Counted from the first letter of the stretch, positions 1 to 14,432 are shown. The stretch: DNA of 64,000 nt from Hyalella azteca (GCF_000764305.2 NW_025941443.1:1-64000); one strand, 5' to 3'. The notes: generated by a model from the letters alone, not told the origin. Made by a program: numbers and translations.

Positions 1-1070
1 TTTTTTCGATAGTGCCTTCGTTTGCGAGTTATTTTTACTTCACATTTATTCCTGATTTAAACAGCAATAAGGGCTTAAAATCGCAGTAATCAAGAAATTT
101 CTTCCAAACTACTGAACAGATTTGAACGAAAATTAGTATATAAATACCTAACCTTAGCAACGGTGACATTTAGCTCGTGTGAATTTTTTCGATTTTGTGA
201 GTTATACGGCGATAGGTATACGGGCTCTTGGCTAAACCGGCCGGTCGAAATGTCGGTCGTTTCACCGTATATCCGTATAACTCGCGAACGAAGGCTAAAT
301 AGAAAAAAAATGTCACGAGCTAAACATCACCGTTGGGAGGTTAGGTGTTTATATACAAAGTTTCGTTGAAATCTGTTCAGTAGTTTAGAAGAAATTTCTT
401 GATCGCCGCGATTTTAGGCGACAAGTTACACGGCGATACGGGCCGAATAAAGAAGTGTGATATGAATGAGGTGAAATAAAAAAAATCGCAAACGAAGGCA
501 AAATCGAAAATTTTTTATAAGTTAAAAAGTCATCGTTTGGTAGTTAGGAATATATATTCAAAATTTCGTTCAAATCTGTTCAGTATAGTTTGGAAGAAAT
601 TCTTTGATCACTATATACGAATTTCGGCCTGTATCGCAATATAACTCACGAATGAAGGTGAAATTTAAAAATTTTTCATGAGCTAAACATCACCGTTAGG
701 TTCTGATGAATACATATTGTAAGTTTCATTGAACTGCGTTCATTAATTTTGGAGATATTACTTGATAATTGAATTTGGAGATTGGTCGTGAGACCGGCCA
801 CGAGTCCGGCCGTAAATTCCCCCGCGACGTCCTATAGGTTTCTAGTGCCTAAATAGTTAAAAGAGCTGAAAAACATTGGTTCACTATATGGAGCACTATT
901 TGTGAAATACACATTTGCGGTTAACCTTTGTCTTTTAAAACAACCGCAGCGTACTAAATTTCAAGAAAGGGGCGTACGTTTTTATGTCTGTGGGGTCGCT
1001 AGAAATTCACTAAGGAGCCAAAGGGGGCGCCAGCCTGAAAAAGTTTGGGAACCACTGGACTAAGACTTCG
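1..1070. repeat. Degenerate direct and inverted repeat region
   Basis: Positions 1-790 hold four imperfect copies of a roughly 100-bp segment containing 'GAAATCTGTTCAGTAG' and 'GAGCTAAACATCACCGTT'. The copy at about 88-175 is inverted relative to those at about 312-412, 520-615 and 665-765, so the first 400 bases can fold back. The short reading frame at 163-369 lies within the repeats and is not credible coding. I see nothing recognisable in 790-1070. Confidence 0.55.
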
Positions 1071-1782
1071 ACCGTCAGGTCGGAGTAGCTCTAACAAGTG
1101 TTACATCGCGGCGTAAATACGTGGGGTCTTCCAGCGTATATCCATCCGCAATACCGTGTCTGGTAATAGCGGGACCTGAATCTGGTGATCTCAAAGCAAG
1201 GGCTGAATGATATGTTTGTATCCAATCTGATTTTCAAAATTAAATGAACGATGTAAACAAATGCGACCTGAAATTTGATTCAAGATTCCTAGCAGAGTTT
1301 GGATGAGAGTTTGATTTAACCCGTCTTTGATTCGCATGACTTGTTTGAAAATTTACGTGATGTAAAGACAGGAATGTTCTCACGTTACAACAGGAAAGAC
1401 GAATGTTTACATTTGATAAAAGCCTAAATAAATAGGTAAAGCTGTCACAATATCTGCTTGAAATGCTTTAATATCTGAGGGACTATCAACCCCGATCACG
1501 GCCGGGTTATCCAGCGCATGGTCGCGCCGCTCAGGCTGTGCCGTGCACGGCAAACTCCACCTTCTTGACCAACCAAATCGTTTCAGTTCTTACAAAATAA
1601 TATTTAAATATCGTTAAAATGGATATTTGTGATCATATCAAATAAAAGTACAGCTTTCATCGTGCGCTCTTCAATATTTTCTCCATAAAAACTACGGAAG
1701 AGAAAAGAACTTACAACTAAGAAGACCAGCCTCACATAATATTCAATCACTGCATAAATATTCTATAAAATTAATTTTAGAT

Positions 1783-2205
1783 GGCAGAATTTACTGATTT
1801 AAACGCCAGCGAATGGTGCCCAGAGAATTCGTTGATTTAAATTATCAGAGAGTCGGACAATTCTTCAGATGACGTTGCTAGATCGAAAGGCTTATTTCAG
1901 GAAGTAGTTTGAGTTCATTAACGACGCTTCGAATGCAACACACATTCATTTTCAAGTTACAAGAAGCATTAAATATTGACATTTTGGTGGAAATAAGTAC
2001 ACAAATATGGTACTACAGTAAAATTTTGAACGAGAAAAATCACGCTGAAAACTATCTCAAAGTTCAGACAAGTCCGGTAGTCAGGAGTCAGAAAGCTGGC
2101 GCCAAATCCGCAGAGACTAAGAGGTCAGCCATCGTCGCTCGATTGATGTCAGGCCACTGCTTGATGACAATAATAATAATAAACTAGAACTACTTCCTGA
2201 AATAT
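1783..2205. mobile_element. Fragment of an inverted-repeat element related to that at 24108-25462
   Basis: The left part ('GAGTCGGACAATTCTTCAGA', then 'GACGTTGCTAGATCGAAAGG') matches the arm at 24108-24240. The following part, about 1910-2000, is the reverse complement of 25255-25345. A conserved hairpin precedes a GAAGCGTCGTTAA motif on the minus strand. A short end 'CTAGAACTACTTCCTGAAAT' closes the fragment. The frame at 1909-2187 is part of the element, not a host gene. Confidence 0.5.
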
Positions 2206-2954
2206 TCTATAACGAACAAATTCTTTTTTATGTGATGTACATCAATAAATTCTTTTCTATTGCTATAATTTATTTTGGCCTTTCATTTAAATGGATATTG
2301 CCTATCTAAACCGATATTCGCACTGATATTTATTATTACACTATAACTGTGTAATACAACATCCATATAATTGTGAAACAAATTTAAATTATCTCAATTT
2401 ACATTTACATTAATATAATTTCCATAGGAAATATCAAATCAGTACTTTCGACTAAAACAAAAATTCTAATTCACCAAGTTGAGGGAAAAATCAGTTGAGT
2501 TAACATTATCCGGGTTAGTTGTGAAACAAAACTGGTCTACAAGTAAGGTTTTAAGCCTTCAGTTGGCCCAAAGGAGAAAGGCAGGTAGACAGAACACGGC
2601 CAATGTTACTTCCGAGACCCGAGGGCGGGGTGACCTGCATGCTTATCGACGACTTGGAGACGGAGGACGACGAAGGCGGCTCATCAGCGTGACCGTGGAC
2701 TGCGAATTCCTAAACTCATCATAAGGTTGATGAATCTCGTGGTACTAGAAGCAGTTAATAATCAGTCAGAATTGGAATTTCTGAGCAAAGCCATTCTTCT
2801 TCTGGCTTGCCATAAATTGGCCTTCACAACGATGAAATTTGGTTCAATCGACCTTCACACCAGCAGCTTCACCTAACGCAGTAAGGATGGTGATGTGTGT
2901 GTCTGTCTGCCCTCTCTTTTATCCACGTGACGCAGGATTATCAAGAAATTGCCC

Positions 2955-3112
2955 TTTTTGGCGCATTTTCTCATTTATGGAAAAAATACACTATTGTGCT
3001 CGCCATGTCCGTCCGTCCGTCAGTCTGTCTGTCTGTCTTGCCGTCTGTCCGTGACCTCAAGTTTTCGTCGACGAGAAAATGCGCTCTCTGTCACTCTTTG
3101 CAGTGAGTACTG
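2955..3112. mobile_element. Short MITE-like element, inverted relative to 37008-37135
   Basis: This segment, 'GCGCATTTTCTCATTTATGG' through a CTGT/CCGT-rich middle to 'GAAAATGCGCTCTCTGTCAC', is the reverse complement of the segment at 37008-37135. Its own arms are partly complementary through GAAAATGC / GCATTTTC. The CCGT and CTGT tract in the middle (about 3007-3050) gives spurious serine/valine-rich short frames. Confidence 0.5.
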
Positions 3113-5057
3113 AGTTTTATTTTTTTTTTGTTTAATGAGTGCAAGTTAGTAAAATATTAGATCCTTAGTTTAAAAAGCTCTATATTATACAGTAGAGAAT
3201 TTATTTTGAACAGAACGTTACTTCAAGCTTCCAGGACCGACCATATTTTTTTCATTTTTTGTATATTACGTATTTATTATTTATTATTATTATGTGATGG
3301 GGGAGTGAGTGTTAGTGCCGGGCATTCAGGCCACGGGGAGAACAGACCACAACAGCGCCTCATAGCTGCCACCTACCAACAGCACAGCTATATTCAATTT
3401 TTTTATGTTCTTTGTATTTGCGTTCGATTATGCGCAGCTAATATTGAACAAATCCCTGGCACAGTTTCTACAAAATAACAACAAAACTAAACACGATAAA
3501 ATCCTGCGCTAAAGTTATAATAATATTACGGCAACTATAATACTGAAGGAGAATAATCGCAGGTTTTCAGGTAACTAAAACGAGGGAAAACTTAAAATCG
3601 TGCATGTGTACGGTATGAATTGCCATTTTTCCGTACATGCGTTCGCCACAGTTGCTTAAAACACATGCTTAATAGTTGTTATGTACTCAGTATTAGATTA
3701 AATAATTAACGTAGAAATCTTTGCTTATGAAAGCTTCGCATAATATACAAATTAAGAATAAAATTTACATTGTCCATAACTGATGGCTTCGTGGAAGTAT
3801 CGAATTGTCTGCTACGCAACTAAACTGAGACTACCCGAAGGTACAAAAGCTTCTCTTCTCAAGGCATATCGGCTCTCTATTGCACAATAACAATTCTCCT
3901 TAAATTTCAGTGAATTCGATATCAACGGCTTGCTCACACTGATGCATATAGGAAATATGAGCCAAAAATTCATGGCGAATCCTGACGGCTGACGCCAGAT
4001 GTATTGGGCCATGAGCATTCGTCTTATTTTCTAACGGGGCATTGAATATAGTAGTTTACCACTAACTCACGGAGCAATTTTCGTTTCTAACATAGAAAAC
4101 TTCCATGTATAAACTCAAGTATTTTTGAAGAAAAGAAATTTCTCCGTTTGCTTGTAATGCCGATGACAACTTTGAATTAATCTTTAATTCTTCAACCATA
4201 ATAATAAGAAAAAACGAAATTAAATCGGCCTGGTTTCACTATCAAAATGCTACAATGGTACAAGCAAGGTACAGTCCATTATAATTATCTTAAAAGGCAT
4301 TACAGAGAAGACACAGACATTGACGTTCAAGATGAAAGAAGTCAAGTTTTAGTGTATGGGATTATAAAATAAGTGTTCATGCTCGGTATGATTTTGATCA
4401 GCATCCCACTTATATTTTAGTAGATGATGTATTTATTCTGAATGTATTTGGTAAAGGATTTGATGCTGCCTGGAGGCTGGACGACTTAAACATCATGTAC
4501 AGTCCTGAGTCCTACCTCCATGTTATGCAGCGCTGTTGTTGGGTGCACGCGCCCTGCCTGTTCCTGGCCAACGTCACACCCAAGCTACCAGTAGTTTGAA
4601 TAAAAATTATTCTTTTTTACTTAGAATTAAGTATTATTACTTTTTTCTTTATTATTCATTTTATTCATTATTATTATTTGTTAATAATATTATTGTAATA
4701 GTCAGTAATTTTTGTAATGCCACATTTGTATTTATTTGTTCATCGTGAAGAGAAAATTCAAGACTTTAACCAACTTATCAATCGTATAAAAATTGTAACT
4801 TACTTTGACAAAATTACCCTAAATTAATTTTATTATATCTAAGTGTCGGGGAGCAGAATATATCGCCTCTTTAAATAGTTTGATACCAATGCACCAAGTC
4901 CAACTAAACACTATTTTTTCTTGCATAATACCATAATATCATGAGATTTTGAGGCGCCGTTCATCCGTATTATATTATCATGGCGCTGTATAATTCAACG
5001 GCAGGCGTGCTTTCTGCACGCCTGCCGTTGTAAAATAAATAATAAATCGTTGTAATA

Positions 5058-7215
5058 TCTAACGCAATAAATACCAATGGCAAGATATGCGGGGTCGCTT
5101 ATGTTAGCCGCAGTTATGTGGCGCTGTTGCCACCTGTCGTCAGCGGCGGACTAAACCCAGCCCGCGTTACCCGTTGAAATGAACAATGTGACTCGTCGTC
5201 GCAGGTCGCATTCAGCGTTTCTGATGAATCTATTTATCCATAATAAATGCATCGGTGAACGGTTNTCAAGGCTCAATTTCCCTACTTAATAGCAAACATC
5301 ACGCAACATTTCGTGAATCAATAGCTCAATGTCTGGAGCACCAACATCAGGCTATAATTTAACGCTGTAACATATTAACAATTACAAAATTAATTATTGT
5401 AATTATCATACGGCACCTACCCCCAAATGCTGACTCCCTATTCGAAAATTTTTCACATAACAAAAAATTGCTTTAATTACGTATTGGCCTTTTGATCAGC
5501 TATAATTAGTGCTTGGAGTTAGGGATCCCTTGTGACATGAAGCTTACGATAAAATTTATAAAATAAAATAAAAATGAAAATAATTACATATCTGCACAGG
5601 TTTGGCCGATGAAGTGAGATGGTACACATTTACATTTCGAATCAACAAAATATAAATAATCCTTTAAGAGACATTGTGGTCAGCTGAGGCGTAAACAACG
5701 TAAGAGGATAGTGTAGGGAAATTTTTATTTTAATACATGGTAAATAATTTAGTCAATCCCGTCATCAGCTCATCTCAAAATAGGTTTGTCTCCCCTTACT
5801 ATTGATGAATTCCATTAAATTGGAACCAGTCCATTGACGTCACTGCAGCATGCAATGAATAACTAAAGTAAGTTAATAGCGAAACGATGCGTTCACTATA
5901 GAATTTCGTAAATCTTTAACTGACCCTTTTAATCGCTGGTAATTAGTCATTGGCGAAGTCAACTTCTCAATTATCTTAGTATTATCATCAGTGTTTTAAG
6001 AAATTTAGTACAGTGCTATATAAAAATGAGATTGTATGAATGATGGGAACAGTACCTAAAAATATTTTAGTTACCTTCCGATAAAATATTTTAACATTAG
6101 GCACAATAATGATGAATGGTAATGAACATTGTCGAAAATAACAAACACCAGACGACAAATTTCTTTTTTTTTTAATGAAGAAAGTTAGCAATTTTTACCA
6201 AGAAAAGCTGCATTACGCGTCCAGTCTAATTTTATTGAGGATGAAGGAATAATATTTATCAAATGACATCGGTCAACTTCGTTTTCATGAAGTATTACTA
6301 AGGTAAAACTGATATATGAATAATAAATAATTTTGTGACTCCTACGAGTCTATAACGGCATGTAGATCATGCAAGAAAGAATGTAATGCTGCACACACGT
6401 ATTATCGTACCGCGATCCTTAGCCCTGGGTTGGTATGCACATGCCTGTTTGTTTGCCATATGTAAATGGGTTTGTATGCATTTAAACCATTTCTTTAATG
6501 GGAATATATGGTGATCTGCTACATCAGTGCTTTCTGTGATCTGCTTTCAGGGTACCCAAATCTGTCGTTCAACCGTATTTATGTGCCCAAAGCCCCAAAC
6601 CACTACTCGTTCACATCACCAAACCACTACTCGTTCACATCACCAAACCACTACTCGTTTACATCACAACCGCCGGCCAATAGCTCGCCCGTGACTACAC
6701 TCCAGACTGGACTGCGTCTCTCTCACGTTCAGCTTATTTTATAGCCCGCTTCGCAACCCACGTTCACTGTTTTATAGGAATGAATACCTGTTTTGTCTCA
6801 ACTTATCCTATCTGTTTTATATGAATATATGGTTTGTTTGCACTTCACCTATCTGCTTTATATGAAAATATGGTTTCTCTCCACTTAACCTGTATGTTCT
6901 CTATGAATATGGTTTGCCTCCACCTAACCGATCTGTTTTATATGAGAACCAGTTCCTAGATGACTCTTCAATAGGTAAAGGATCTCTAGGATACCGTGAA
7001 TGTGTACAGCATCAATCAATTGCCCCCACAGACGATAAAAACGCCGGCTTTCGCTGCTAAAATATTCTATAAAAATAGAGCGTATAATGTTAATTATTTT
7101 TTGCTCTGTTATAAACAAAAGATGGTGTAGTCCACCGCTGACGATCAGGTGGCAACAGCGCCACGTAACTGCGGCAGACATAAGCGACCTCGAAATATCT
7201 TGTACTGCGTTAGAA
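5058..7215. mobile_element. TIR element, copy 1
   Basis: The left arm, about 5058-5150, contains 'GGTCGCTTATGTTAGCCGCA' and 'GTGGCGCTGTTGCCACCTG'. It is complementary to the right arm at about 7130-7215, which contains 'CAGGTGGCAACAGCGCCACG' and 'GCGGCAGACATAAGCGACC'. The interior of about 2 kb has no recognisable transposase, so this is probably a non-autonomous element. An N at 5265 sits just inside the left arm. Confidence 0.55.
6596..6665 (+). repeat. 24-bp tandem repeat, about 3 copies
   Basis: The unit 'AACCACTACTCGTTCACATC' plus ACCA recurs three times with one C-to-T change in the last copy. It creates the repetitive peptide in the frame at 6508-6744, which I do not regard as a gene. 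Confidence 0.8.
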
Positions 7216-7260
7216 TAGCGTGGCGGTGTCAGCGTTGACTTAGCCGTTAGACCTGTTACG

Positions 7261-9206
7261 GTATTAATAAACCGGCCTACAGTTTATGGGAACATAGATC
7301 AGCGAGTATGAGGTTAATAACACTTTTTGTCATAGGCTCACGACTCTAACGGGAGTGAGGCAGAACAGAGAACGGTTGCGGATATGTTCCGACTCCGTAA
7401 ATAAGTACTCTATTGATCCCGTCACACAGCAAGAATGATTTTTTTACATCATTGAGTTTGGAGGAAAAAATGGCCAAATAAATTCAGAGAAAATATCAAA
7501 ATATCTCTCATTTCCCATTCGTCGAGGTAAATTTACTATACAAAACATTTTGCGAATAACCTGCAGCTTGATATCTGAAAATAATGGTAAGTTAACCTAC
7601 CTAATTAATTAATACACAATGAATAAATGAACGCTAAACAAATAACAGAGAGCGCGAGCAACCAGATCACGCGAGGCTGTGCTGTTCAACAGCAACGCAT
7701 AACTGCGCCCGACCTGCAGCGACCGCCACGTATAGAATCGCGTGCCTTTATAAACGATTGATTTCGAGAGAACTTATTGTCCTTATATGCGGCAGTGAGC
7801 TCCAAAAATCATGCAATGTCTAAGCAAAAACTTTAAATTTATTGGTTACCTCCTATGAACTAAATATGGTTGTGGGTTAACTTATTCATGATGGAATGAA
7901 TATTTGTTTTTTTTTTCTACGAAAACGACCGCCTCTTGACAACAAACTTCAACACGCAATGTTTCATGAGTGATGAACTCAATGACTAGAGCAGCGATAT
8001 GAAGCAACATTCTGAACTTAAATTACCAGGTAATTATTACCTTAGGCATATAATTACGTTATATATTTTTTCTTCATATTACCTACACGTGTCTCGTATA
8101 TACTTTAGTCCCCAAATGAATTTTTTTCTCTTCAGAAATGCTTTTTAAATTACTTTCAAGCCACTTAACATATACGATTAATACTAAGAGTTCATAAGAG
8201 TAAGTGGCTCATTCTGAGGGGCTCAAGATCAAATAAATATATTAAGGAATGAATATATTAATATTTATTATAAATATAAGGTTAAGGGAATGAAAGCGCA
8301 ATATTTATATATATACTCACTTACTTACATATATGATGGCTAAATTTAATATTCATCAGTACCTTATTTTTTCTAATTAATTCAATCATGCAGTCATCAG
8401 TCCCTAAAAATAATTTTGTCAACCTCCCCAATATTTATGTGTTACATATTGAAGGAACCATTCCCGAGACGCCGATGCAGCTGGCAATAAATAACTGATG
8501 TATGTTAGGAGCAGAGCGATGCCCTCAATATTGAAAATTTTTAAATTGTAACCGGACATTTTAATAACACTGACTTAATCTTAGCTACGGCAAATAGCAA
8601 TTGGCTTATAATTCACTTATATTCAAACGATTTTGTTCAATGCGCCTGAAAAACAAGTTTGGCTGTGATGAAAATGAACAATTAGTTATTTTATTTAGTC
8701 ACCGTATGATAAAAAATGTGATTCTTGGTATCATAACAGCGTGTTATGTCGGATATATGTGAAAATAACACATTTATTACACCGTGAATTATTTTTCCAA
8801 TTAAAACTTTGCTCACGCTTCTTACAGTTAAATAACGCAACGTACAAAGTTGCTTCGTGTATGATTCTTGAGGAATATTATTTATCCATTGGAATCATCC
8901 AGTCGAACATATGTTTACAATTTGTAGTTCATATATAAACTTATTTTCTAATAAAATAATTTTGTAACTCGCATGAGTTAGTATCATGTATAAGAAAATA
9001 AAGTCACGTTGTTGTCGTGAGGTAATATTGGATGGCACCGATATATTAATGTATGTTCAACATGAATCCGAGGACAGGGATTCGTTGACTAAGTGAGTGT
9101 GGTATACGTAACAACACTGTTCTTTACTAAACTTATCTTGTTACGGGGTGGTTATGCAGATCTACGTACGGGTGGATATAATTATTACGGATACAGACAG
9201 GTATAG
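7261..9206. repeat. Non-coding stretch, further degenerate copy of the block
   Basis: Positions about 7800-9060 resemble 5300-6430 and 13670-15260. All three contain a 'CAGTCATCAG' segment, a 'GAGCGATGC' segment and a 'GACTC-TACGAGTC'-like palindrome. Positions 7660-7720 match 13455-13520 ('CACGCGAGGCTGTG', 'CAACAGCAACGCATAACTGC'). There is no convincing gene. Confidence 0.45.
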
Positions 9207-12200
9207 ACTAAGACTTCGACCGTCAGGTCGGAGTAGCTCTAACAAGTGTTACATCGCGGCGTAAATACGTGGGGTCTTCAAGCGTATATCCATCCGCAAT
9301 ACCGTGTCTGGTAATAGCGGGACCTGAAACTTGACTTTTCAGGTGACATTTTAAAGCAAGGGCTGAATAATATGTTATAATGGAATGCTACTTTAAGCGT
9401 GCTGGGGCGACTGCGACCTCATGAGGTTGGAAGGAAATGATACCAGGTGCTCACTGGGCAGTGGACAGATTCAGAGTGAATTTATTCAAAAGGTACGTTA
9501 CAACGTAGAATAAGTTTGTCGTTCAAGAAGGTCGGATCATAAGAACAGGTTGGTAAATTACGGGCGCTTACGACATTTCTACATGTTAGCATCCAATCTG
9601 ATTTTTTGCACTGATATTTATTTTTTGCACTGATATTTTTTATTTGCACTGATATTTATTATAATATTATTAAAACATGATCAGCCTCATTTAAGATTCA
9701 ATCACTGTATAAATATTCTACAACAAACGAATGTTTTTTAGTTGCTGTACATCAACAAATTCTTTTTAGTTCATATAATTTTAGGTGGTATTTTATCAAA
9801 TTGAATTTCGTCCATCTAAACCGGTATTTGCACTGATATTTATTATAATACATAACTGTGCAGTGGTACATAATCCATCTAATTGTGAAACAAATTAAAA
9901 TTGTCCCAATTTTAGGCATCGAGAAACATTCACTCTACTTGATAATGGAACGTTAATAAAATGTCCCTGGGAACCCCATATCAATACTTTCGACTGAAAC
10001 AAAAATTCTAATTCGCCAAAGTGAGGAAAAATCAGTACAGTCAACAGTACACGGTTAGTAGCTGTGAAATTTAAAAGCGGTATACAGGTAAGGTTGATGA
10101 ATCTCTTGGTACTTAAAAGTAGCCAATACTCAAACGGTCAGACCAGGATTCGTAACAATGGATTGGTAACAACAATGAATTTTGGCCGACCTTCACACCA
10201 GCAGCTTCACCTAACGCTAGTAAGGATGGTGGTGTGTGTAACTAGCCTACCTTAATTCTCTCTTTTCTCCACGAGAAGCATTATTTCAAGAAATTCATCT
10301 ATTTACTTATTGAATGAATCAAGTAAGTACAACATTAGAACCATAGTTTAAAAAGTTCTGTATTATACATAGTAAAGAATCAATTTTAAAGAGAACATTA
10401 TTCACGCTTCCACAAGACCGACCATATTGTTTTTATTTTTATTTTTTTAGTTTGAATGAAAAGAGGAGAGGAACGAGCAAAAATTTTTTTACCAGGGCTG
10501 GGCCATTCAGGCCACGGGGAGAACACACCACGACAGCGCCTCATAGCTGCCACCTACCAACAGCGCCGCAACGTGGCGGTCCGTCGGACAGGTTATTTAT
10601 TTAATTTGCTTCTATGAAGTTAAATCTTGAATTAAATAATTCCGTCAATAAAGTGATGATGACAAAAATTCAATTTTCAAGTTTTTTGTGTATGCGTTCG
10701 ATTATGCGCAGCTAATATTGAATAAATCCATGGCACAGTTTCTATAAATCAACAACAAAACAAAACACGATAAAATCCTGCGCTAAAGTTAGAATAATAT
10801 TACGGCAACTATAATACTGAAGGAGAATAATCGCAGATTTTCAGGTAACTAAAAGCGAGGAAAAATTTACTATCGAGCATGTGTACGGTATGAATTATAA
10901 TTTTTACGTAGAAGTGTTCGCCATAGTTGCCTAAAACACCGGCTTAATAGTTGTTATGTATTCACTATTAAATTTAATAATTAACGTAGAAATCTTTGCT
11001 TATGGGAGCTTCGTATAATATACAAATTACCACTAAAATTTACATTGTCCATAAATGATGGCTTCGTGGAAGTATCGAATTGTCAGCTACGCAACTAAAC
11101 TGAGACTACCCGGAGGTACAAATGCTTCTCTCCTCAAAGTATATCGACTATCTATTGCACAATAACAATTCTCCTTGAATTTCAGTGAATTCGATATCAA
11201 CGGCTTGCTCACAATGATTCATATAGGAAGTATGAGCCAAAAATTCATGGCGAATCCTGACGGCTGACGCCAGATGTATTGGGCCATGAGCATTCGTCAT
11301 ATCTTCTAACGGGGCATCGAATATAGTAGTCTACCACTCAATCACCGAGAATTTTTCATTCATAACGTAAAAAACTGTCATGAATAAACTCTAGTATTTT
11401 TCATGAGGAAAATAACCTCCATCGTTTGCATGTAATGCCGATGACAACTTTGAATAAATCTTCAATTCTTCAACCATAATGACAAGAAAAATGCTATTTA
11501 ATCGGCCAGGTTTCGCTATCAAAATGTTACAACGGTACATGCAAGGTACAGTCATTGAAACTTTGAAAGAAGTCGAGTTTTAGTGTATGTAATTCTAAAA
11601 TAAGTATCTAGGCTCGGTAAAATTTTGATCTGCCTCCCACTTATATTTAGAATTTGATTCATTTATTCAGTATGTACTTGGTAAATGATTTGCTGGTGTC
11701 TGTGCCGACTTAAACATCATGGACAGTCCTGACTTCCATGTTATGCAGCGCTGTTGTTGGGTGCACGCGCCCTGCCTGTTCCTGGCCACCGTCACACCAA
11801 GCAAGTTTAGTTTCTTTAATTTAATTAAATAATGGTTTAACATATTTTTTACTTAGAATTAATTATGATCACTTTTTTCGTTATTATTATTTTTTATTTT
11901 TTGTTATCAGTTTTTTGGTTATATTTGTATATCATTAAGATCAGTATTTTTTCTATGGCATATATGCATAGGATTGCTGACATTGTGAAGAGAAAACTCA
12001 CGACTTTTACTCACTTAACACCGTATAACAAATGTAACTCACTCACTTTGTCAAAATTACCGTACAACAAATTTTATTAGAAATCTGAGTGGCGGCGAGC
12101 AAAATATGTTATCTCATCTTAAAATAGTTTGATAGAACTTCTTCTAACCAACTAAACACTATTTACTATTTCTTGCAGCTTAATACAAATATAAATTATA

Positions 12201-13092
12201 TTATCATGGCGCTATATAATTCAACGGCAGGCATGCTTGTTGCAAGAGAATTAAGTTAGTATAAATAAATCGTCGTAATATCTAACGCAATAAATACCAA
12301 TGGCAAGATATGCGGGGTCGCTTATGTTAGCCGCAGTTATGTGGCGCTGTTGCCACCTGTCGTCAGCGGCGGACTAAACCCAGCCCGCGTTACCCGTTGA
12401 AATGAACAATGTGACTCGTCGTCGCAGGTCGCATTCAGCGTTTCTGATGAATCTATTTATCCATAATAAATGCATCGGTGAACGGTTGATTATCATAGTT
12501 ATCATAGTACATGGTTATGAATGAGTATGAGGTGAAGTTTTCTGTTATGAACAATTTTTGAGGTACGAATATGACTGGAACTAGCTCCTTTATTTCTAAA
12601 TTATAAATTTAAACACTTCTACTTCATCCAAACTACTTTTAAATTATTTACGTTTTTTTTCTTTGCTTGCTCCATATTCATTAAGGAAGAACAAAGATTT
12701 GTTCATGTCAAGATAACGGCTTGTGTAATTAATTATCTATCTATTCAGATGTAATAGATACCAATTGTTCATCAAAGCGTTTATGCTACATTAATCTGTT
12801 ATATAAATAACTTCTCGTCGCTCAGGTGCACGTCTTGCAGAAGACATGCCCCCGGCAAACTCAGTTTAGCCCGGCAAAAAGACGTATCAGTGCTACGTGC
12901 AGAAAGCGTGCTACAATTGGACAATATGACCCATTCATTTTTCTGAACGTACAGATCACACCTGCATGGGTTGATTAGCGATCAAAAGATCGCGTTCAAG
13001 TGTGGCAATAGAGAAGAACTTTGTAGTGGCGAATAATTGAATTTAAATACCAGAAATAGAGTATTGTCATACCTAGCATGCATTTGGTGCTA

Positions 13093-13255
13093 CACTCAGA
13101 TTAACAAGTGGAGTCTTTGTCCAAATAGTGACGCTCTTTTATCCTTGTGTGGGTCATCCTCATGCAGCTGTGCCCGGTAAAGAAGCGTATATAAATGCGG
13201 AGTTAAAGTACTGTGTCACTATTTGAACAATATGACCAACTACTTTTTCTGAGTG
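13093..13255. mobile_element. MITE with CACTCAGA termini, TA-flanked
   Basis: The left end 'CACTCAGATTAACAAG' and the right end '...CTTTTTCTGAGTG' are inverted repeats, and the inner arms continue as 'TTTGTCCAAATAGTGACGC' against the complement of 'GTGTCACTATTTGAACAA'. A TA dinucleotide flanks both sides. Related copies lie at 17476-17620 and 17767-18046, and a half copy is near 12880-12945. Confidence 0.65.
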
Positions 13256-14189
13256 TATGCTTGACTAAATGGAGAATGTGTAACGTATTAAGAAGGTTTT
13301 TGAGTATACAAAAAAAACAATCAATATTGTTTTTCAGGAAAAAACAATCAATCAATCAAAAACAATCAATACAAAGTGTATTACATACATACCAATAATC
13401 AACAAAAAAACACACATGCTTGCTGCTTGCCGTCCGTCTCAGCTCGGTCAGTAACTCAGATCACGCGAGGCTGTGCAGTTCAACAGCAACGCATAACTGC
13501 GCCCGACCTGCTGCGCCTGACGCGTGTGGCGTCGGGGGCCTTTAAGTTAGTTTAGTCAATAAAATTTGTCTTCCTAATGCTACGACGAGCAAGAAAAATC
13601 AGCCACATTATGTTAACAGTATTTATTTATTCCCCTGAGAACAAGTTCCCCACTTAATAATGAACCACAGCACGCACGATTTCTTGAGTGTTTAGCGCAA
13701 TGTCTTGAGCACAAACATGATGCATAGGTTATAATTTATCACGGTATCCTATTAACAATTACCTAATTTTTTATATAATTATCATACGTCACTTTCCCGC
13801 AATTACTTGACTTCCTCTAGGATATTTCTCGTCTTATTACATATTTTTTAACACGTTTTTCTTAACTTAGCTTCGCGTTTGTTTGTTTGTTTGTTTGTTG
13901 TTAACATTGACAACGAAAATTAGCCCACTTCTGATTGCTCTAGAGATCTAAAATTCGGCATGTAGGCTATTTTCGCCTAACAATTTTAGATACAATCATA
14001 AAAACTAGCAATTCGACTTCTAAATTAGCTTAATTCAGTAAAGTATAAATATATAGTATATATATAGTATGACGTGCGGGCGCTGACGTTATAGACGAGC
14101 AGGCGCTGACGCTGCGTATCATCGATACGTACGTCAAGTACGTATAGAACCACGTTTTTCATGTGTAGTAACGGACTAAAAGGAGAAAA

Positions 14190-14432
14190 TAAAATACTTA
14201 AAAAACTTTTTTAAAAAACACGTTTTTCTTTTGGACTAAAAAGTAGATAATAAATTATGGCTCGCCCCAAAAAGCGTGGGTCGGGCTGTACGTTCACCAT
14301 CAAATTTCCAAAATTCGTTTGTTGCTTTTCGCTTTAATCATAAATCTGCCCGACGCACGTTTTTTGGGGCGGGCCATAATTTATTTTCTACTTTTTAGTC
14401 CACAAGAAAAACGTGTTTTTTTAAGTATTTTA
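14190..14432. mobile_element. Palindromic MITE
   Basis: The left arm (to about 14295: 'GGACTAAAAAGTAGATAATA', 'AATTATGGCTCGCCCCAAAA') pairs with the right arm (from about 14340: 'TTTTTTGGGGCGGGCCATAA', 'TCTACTTTTTAGTCCACAAG'). About 50 bases separate the arms. The near-perfect foldback suggests a recent non-autonomous insertion or a cruciform-forming sequence. Confidence 0.75.

Larger units (their letters stand above)
1071..7260. repeat. Large duplicated block, copy 1
   Basis: Many segments recur in the same order at 9207-16110. Examples are the 'CTTCGACCGTCAGGTCGGAG' segment at about 1071-1180 and 9209-9330, the stretch 3200-4200 against 10400-11480, and 5058-5264 against 12281-12487. The last pair looks identical, while the others carry many substitutions and indels. 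Spacing between copies varies from about 7.2 to 8.9 kb, so indels or further insertions have occurred. No coding function is visible, and reading frames inside are short and not shared between copies. Confidence 0.65.
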
